Source of the DNA: Streptomyces sp. NBC_00568
GTDB taxonomy: Bacteria > Actinomycetota > Actinomycetes > Streptomycetales > Streptomycetaceae
Assembly (NCBI RefSeq): GCF_026341855.1
Contig: NZ_JAPENW010000001.1
Coordinates: 5,571,001 to 5,635,000 of the forward strand
Direction: 5' to 3'
Length of the DNA: 64,000 nt
A model generated the notes under the pieces. It ran no database searches and was not told where the DNA came from. It was given only the letters and a program-made list of their open reading frames with translations. The translations under genes were made by a program, and so were the position numbers. This document shows positions 60,857 through 64,000 of the stretch, piece after piece. The number at the start of each line of letters is the position of its first letter. The stretch's first letter is position 1.

Positions 60857-61548
60857 CGCCCCTCCAGCAGGGCCGGAGCCGCGTAGCGCCCACTGGCCGG
60901 CCGTTCCTCCAGCAGCCGCAGAAAGGCCGGCACCACACTGTCCGGCGCCGGCCGCGGATCGTCGTCGCCCGGTACGGCCGCCGTATAGAGGTCCGTGCCC
61001 ATGTCCCCGGGGTCCACGGCCCAGACCCGCAGGCCGGGCTCCTCCTCGCCGAGAACGGCCGAGAGATGGTCGAGCGCCGCCTTCGAGGCGCCGTAGCCGC
61101 CCCATGTCTCGTACGCCTCCGCCGCGGCGTCCGAGCTGATGTCGACGACCGTGCCCGCCCCGGCCGCCCGCAGCAGCGGCAGCGCCTCCTGGATCAGGCC
61201 CAGCGCGGCGACCACGTTGACCTCCAGGGCCCGCCGCAGCCCGTCCAGACCCAGCTCCTCCAGACGCACCAGCGGCTCGGCACCCAGCGCGCTCGCGTTG
61301 TTCACCAGGAGGTCGACACCACCCAGCTTCCGGGCCGCCGCCACCAGCTCGGCACGGTGACCGGCGTCCGTCACGTCCCCGGGCAGGGCCTCCACACGCG
61401 TCCCGTACGCGGACAGTGCCACCGCGGTCTCCTCCAGCACCCCGGCCGTTCTGGCGTCGAGCACCAGATCCCAGCCGCGCTCCGCCAGAGCCGCGCCGAG
61501 CGCCCTCCCCAGTCCCTTCGAGGCCCCCGTGATGATCGCTACCGGCAT
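60853..61548 (-). CDS. SDR family oxidoreductase coupled to the QueA-like gene
   Basis: A 231-residue SDR: AIITGASKGLGRALGAAL (cofactor), LVNNASALGAEPLV, catalytic serine in VVDISSDAAAEA, and the YGASKAALDHLS Tyr-Lys pair. All catalytic residues are present. Its stop overlaps the QueA-like start, so the two proteins are probably made in linked amounts and may act on the same product. The ATG at 61548 follows AGGGGA. It is divergent from the histidine kinase gene. Confidence 0.92.
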   Translation of the reverse strand: MPVAIITGASKGLGRALGAALAERGWDLVLDARTAGVLEETAVALSAYGTRVEALPGDVTDAGHRAELVAAARKLGGVDLLVNNASALGAEPLVRLEELGLDGLRRALEVNVVAALGLIQEALPLLRAAGAGTVVDISSDAAAEAYETWGGYGASKAALDHLSAVLGEEEPGLRVWAVDPGDMGTDLYTAAVPGDDDPRPAPDSVVPAFLRLLEERPASGRYAAPALLEGR

Positions 61549-61734
61549 GACATCGTCCCCTCGTCCCTGACCCGCCTTCCCGGCGGGTGTCCTCACGGTA
61601 GGAACGGGGACCACCCGGGCGCCTCGTGCGCGGGCCGCAATGATCCGGGGCCCTTCGACCTAGGCCCAATGGCCCGGCCGAGCGCCATCACGGGTCCGAT
61701 ACGCGCTGTCACACCCCGCCGGTAGTTTGGGGTC

Positions 61735-62901
61735 ATGAGTCATGGACCCCGGTCAGGCCTGTACGCGGTGAGCTCCGCGCTGCTGGCCATGAGCAGGCAC
61801 CTCGAAGTGCGCGACGTCCTCAAGACGATCGTCGCTTCGGCCCGCGAGCTGCTCGACGCGCAGTACGCGGCGCTCGGTGTGCCCGACGACCACGGCGGCT
61901 TCGCCCAGTTCGTCGTCGACGGGGTCAGCGACGCCCAGTGGAAGGCCATCGGACCGCTCCCGCGCCAGCACGGCATCCTCGCCGCGATGCTGCGCGAGGC
62001 CCGCCCCGAGCGCCTGGCGGACGTGCGCGAGGACCCCCGCTTCGAGGGCTGGCCCGAGGCCCACCCCGACATGTCCGACTTCCTCGGCCTGCCCATCCGC
62101 GACGGCGACGAGATCATCGGCGCGCTCTTCCTCGCGAACAAGCTGCGCGCCGAGGAGGGACCCCCGTGCCCCGAGCCGGACGGCAGGTGCGGTTTCACCG
62201 AGGACGACGAGGAACTCCTCACCATCCTCGCCCAGCACGCGGCGATCGCCCTGACCAACGCCCGGCTCTACGAACGCAGCCGCGAGCTCACGATCGCCGA
62301 GGAGCGCTCCCGGCTCGCGCACGAACTGCACGACGCCGTCAGCCAGAAGCTGTTCTCCCTGCGCCTCACCGCGCAGGCCGCCGCCACCCTCGTCGACCGC
62401 GACCCCTCCCGCGCGAAGGGCGAACTCCAGCAGGTGGCCGCCCTCGCCGCGGAGGCTACCGAGGAACTGCGCGCCGCCGTCGTCGAGTTGCGCCCCGCGG
62501 CCCTCGACGAGGACGGCCTGGTCGCCACCCTGCGCACCCAGATCCAGGTCCTCGACCGCGCCCACTCCGCGCGCGTCACCTTCTCCAGCAACGGCGTACG
62601 GGCGCTGCCCGCCTCCCAGGAGGAGGCGATGCTGCGGGTCGCCCAGGAGGCCCTGCACAACGCGCTGCGGCACTCCGGCGCCACCCGTGTCGCCGTCACC
62701 CTGGAGCGACGCGGCCCCGGCGCCGTCCTGCGCGTCACCGACGACGGCAGCGGCTTCGAACCCACCGCGATACGCAGCGCCGGCCGCCACCTCGGCCTGG
62801 TGTCGATGCGGGACCGGTCGAGCGGGGTCGGCGGCAAACTCACCGTGGAATCGGCGCCCGGAAAGGGCACCATGATCGAGATGGAGGTCCCTGGTGGCTG
62901 A
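61735..62901 (+). CDS. GAF domain-containing sensor histidine kinase
   Basis: A 388-residue cytoplasmic sensor kinase of the NarL-type two-component class. The GAF domain (about residues 18-175) follows an N-terminal helix. The HisKA_3 region has RLAHELHDAVSQKLFSLRL with the phosphorylated histidine at about residue 200, and the ATPase domain contains EALHNALRHSGATRV and TDDGSGF, GRHLGLVSMRDR. It has no membrane span, so the signal is probably intracellular (redox, heme or a small ligand). It overlaps the response regulator by 8 bases. Confidence 0.93.
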   Translation: MSHGPRSGLYAVSSALLAMSRHLEVRDVLKTIVASARELLDAQYAALGVPDDHGGFAQFVVDGVSDAQWKAIGPLPRQHGILAAMLREARPERLADVREDPRFEGWPEAHPDMSDFLGLPIRDGDEIIGALFLANKLRAEEGPPCPEPDGRCGFTEDDEELLTILAQHAAIALTNARLYERSRELTIAEERSRLAHELHDAVSQKLFSLRLTAQAAATLVDRDPSRAKGELQQVAALAAEATEELRAAVVELRPAALDEDGLVATLRTQIQVLDRAHSARVTFSSNGVRALPASQEEAMLRVAQEALHNALRHSGATRVAVTLERRGPGAVLRVTDDGSGFEPTAIRSAGRHLGLVSMRDRSSGVGGKLTVESAPGKGTMIEMEVPGG

Positions 62902-63535
62902 CGCAATCAAGGTGCTGCTCGTCGACGACCACCAGGTCGTCCGCCGGGGCCTGCGCACCTTCCTCGAAGTGCAGGACGACATCGAGGTCGTCGGAGAGGC
63001 GTCCGACGGTGCGGAAGGAGTCGCCCGCGCCGAGGAGCTGAAACCCGACGTCGTCCTCATGGACGTCAAGATGCCGGGGATGGACGGCATCGACGCGCTG
63101 CGCAAGCTCCGTGAACTCGCCAACCCCGCACGGGTGCTGATCGTCACCAGCTTCACCGAGCAGCGCACGGTGGTGCCGGCTCTGCGCGCGGGTGCCGCCG
63201 GTTACGTCTACAAGGACGTGGATCCCGACGCGCTGGCCGGAGCCATCCGCTCGGTCCACGCGGGGCACATCCTTCTCCAACCCGAGGTCGCGGGGGCCCT
63301 GTTGTCCCAGGAGGAGGCCAACTCGGGGCAGGGGAGAGGTGGTTCGCTCACCGAGCGGGAGCGCGAGGTGCTCGGCCTGATCGCGGACGGCCGCTCCAAC
63401 CGGGAGATCGCCCGTGCCCTCGTCCTCTCCGAGAAGACGGTGAAGACCCACGTTTCGAACATCCTGATGAAGCTCGACCTCGCCGACCGCACCCAGGCCG
63501 CGCTCTGGGCCGTACGGAACGGGATCGCGGGCTGA
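62894..63535 (+). CDS. LuxR-type response regulator
   Basis: A 213-residue NarL/FixJ regulator. The receiver domain has VLLVDDHQVVRRGL and the phosphorylated Asp57 in VVLMDVKMPGMDG. The C-terminal LuxR helix-turn-helix is LTEREREVLGLIADGRSNREIARAL, given in part. The GTG overlaps the kinase gene, so the two form a cognate pair. The neighbouring chpE gene might be a target, which is untested. Confidence 0.94.
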   Translation: MADAIKVLLVDDHQVVRRGLRTFLEVQDDIEVVGEASDGAEGVARAEELKPDVVLMDVKMPGMDGIDALRKLRELANPARVLIVTSFTEQRTVVPALRAGAAGYVYKDVDPDALAGAIRSVHAGHILLQPEVAGALLSQEEANSGQGRGGSLTEREREVLGLIADGRSNREIARALVLSEKTVKTHVSNILMKLDLADRTQAALWAVRNGIAG

Positions 63536-63755
63536 TCGCCGAGAGGCCGCCCACCTGGGGATCAAGCTCCGGCGCACCCCCTCGGCGCACGGGCGGGACG
63601 ACGCGACCGGGCGGCAACCCGGAGGGTCTCGCTCCGGGATGAGATTCATACCGTCGTGTGTATGTCACCCGGATGGCGCATCCTCCGGGAGGCCCGGCCG
63701 TTCTCCAGTGCGCTGCGGCGATCTGCCGCGGTGTTCGCGAGGAGGGGTTTCACCA

Positions 63756-64000
63756 GTGAAGAACCTGAAGAAGGTCACAGCTGTCGCGATGGTGGCCGGT
63801 GGCCTGGTCGCCGCCGGTGCGGGCATGGCGTCGGCCACCGACGGAGCGTGGGCGGGCGGCAAGGCCGCGGGCTCCCCGGGCGTCGTCTCCGGGAACGTCG
63901 TCCAGGCTCCGGTTCACATCCCCGTGAACGCGGTGGGCAACAGCGTGAACGTCATCGGCCTCCTGAACCCGGCCTTCGGCAACCTCGGTCTCAACCACTG
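63756..64000 (+). CDS. chpE: short chaplin ChpE (3' stop cut by the window edge)
   Basis: A secreted hydrophobic amyloid-forming surface protein of aerial hyphae. It starts VKNLKKVTAVAMVAGGLVAA, a signal peptide, followed by one chaplin domain: SPGVVSGNVVQAPVHIPVNAVGNS, in part, then VNVIGLLNPAFGNLG. The two cysteines found in most chaplins are absent, as I recall for ChpE. The window ends with CAC TG, so the stop (TGA) is most likely completed by the next base. GAGGAGGGG lies upstream. The short chaplins coat the cell wall surface. Confidence 0.93.
   Translation, partial: MKNLKKVTAVAMVAGGLVAAGAGMASATDGAWAGGKAAGSPGVVSGNVVQAPVHIPVNAVGNSVNVIGLLNPAFGNLGLNH

Overview
The window is very GC-rich DNA with GTG and TTG starts, purine-rich ribosome binding sites, long convergent hairpins and short intergenic spacers. 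It encodes a chaplin, an Asp23/AmaP cluster, a streptophobe-family protein and many actinomycete signature genes, so it is almost certainly core chromosome of a Streptomyces. From memory, the gene order (cobQ, pit, ... S8 protease, moaA, ... fabG-fabI, ... serB, ... queA-like, two-component pair, chpE) resembles the SCO1800-SCO1850 interval of S. coelicolor. I could not check that alignment. I saw no rRNA, tRNA, transposase, integrase, prophage or CRISPR array.

Left part (1-13 kb): a cobalamin-riboswitch-controlled cobD-cobQ pair (cobQ runs off the left edge); a phosphate transporter with a PhoP box and a small downstream membrane protein; a secreted GH25 lysozyme; a class II aldolase; an alpha/beta hydrolase; a metallopeptidase; and an ABC-F ATPase preceded by what looks like a leaderless seven-codon leader peptide. 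Next (13-18 kb): an enoyl-CoA hydratase, then an Asp23/Gls24-AmaP envelope-stress cluster. From 18-28 kb: an SDR, a GH15 enzyme, SURF1, a DEDDh exonuclease, and a TetR regulator divergent from an uncharacterised catabolic operon (acetoacetate-decarboxylase-like, SDR, two amidohydrolases) with a perfect operator palindrome between them.

Middle (28-47 kb): a VIT1-type metal transporter; a coupled alkylglycerol-monooxygenase-like/lysoplasmalogenase pair; a zinc alcohol dehydrogenase; CopD; a CaiB/BaiF CoA-transferase with its 3' end tandemly duplicated; a secreted subtilase; a DUF485-symporter pair; moaA; tyrS; and a TldD/TldE pair whose junction has been duplicated so that an extra 29-codon ORF links them.

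Right part (46-64 kb): fabG-fabI; a FadR-type regulator divergent from a CynX/NimT transporter; a SixA phosphatase; SerB; a streptophobe protein; a two-FHA ABC transporter of the Rv1747 type; a lytic transglycosylase; an SDR coupled to a divergent QueA-like protein; a histidine kinase/response regulator pair; and chpE cut at the right edge.

Two themes run through the window. Many intergenic spaces hold short tandem repeats (16-105 bp units), several adjoining gene 3' ends. There is also a 117-bp, nearly perfect palindrome in the large gene-free stretch upstream of serB. The most promising leads for undescribed biology are the QueA-like/SDR pair, the ether-lipid pair, the ABC-F leader peptide, the TetR-controlled catabolic operon and the 117-bp palindrome.
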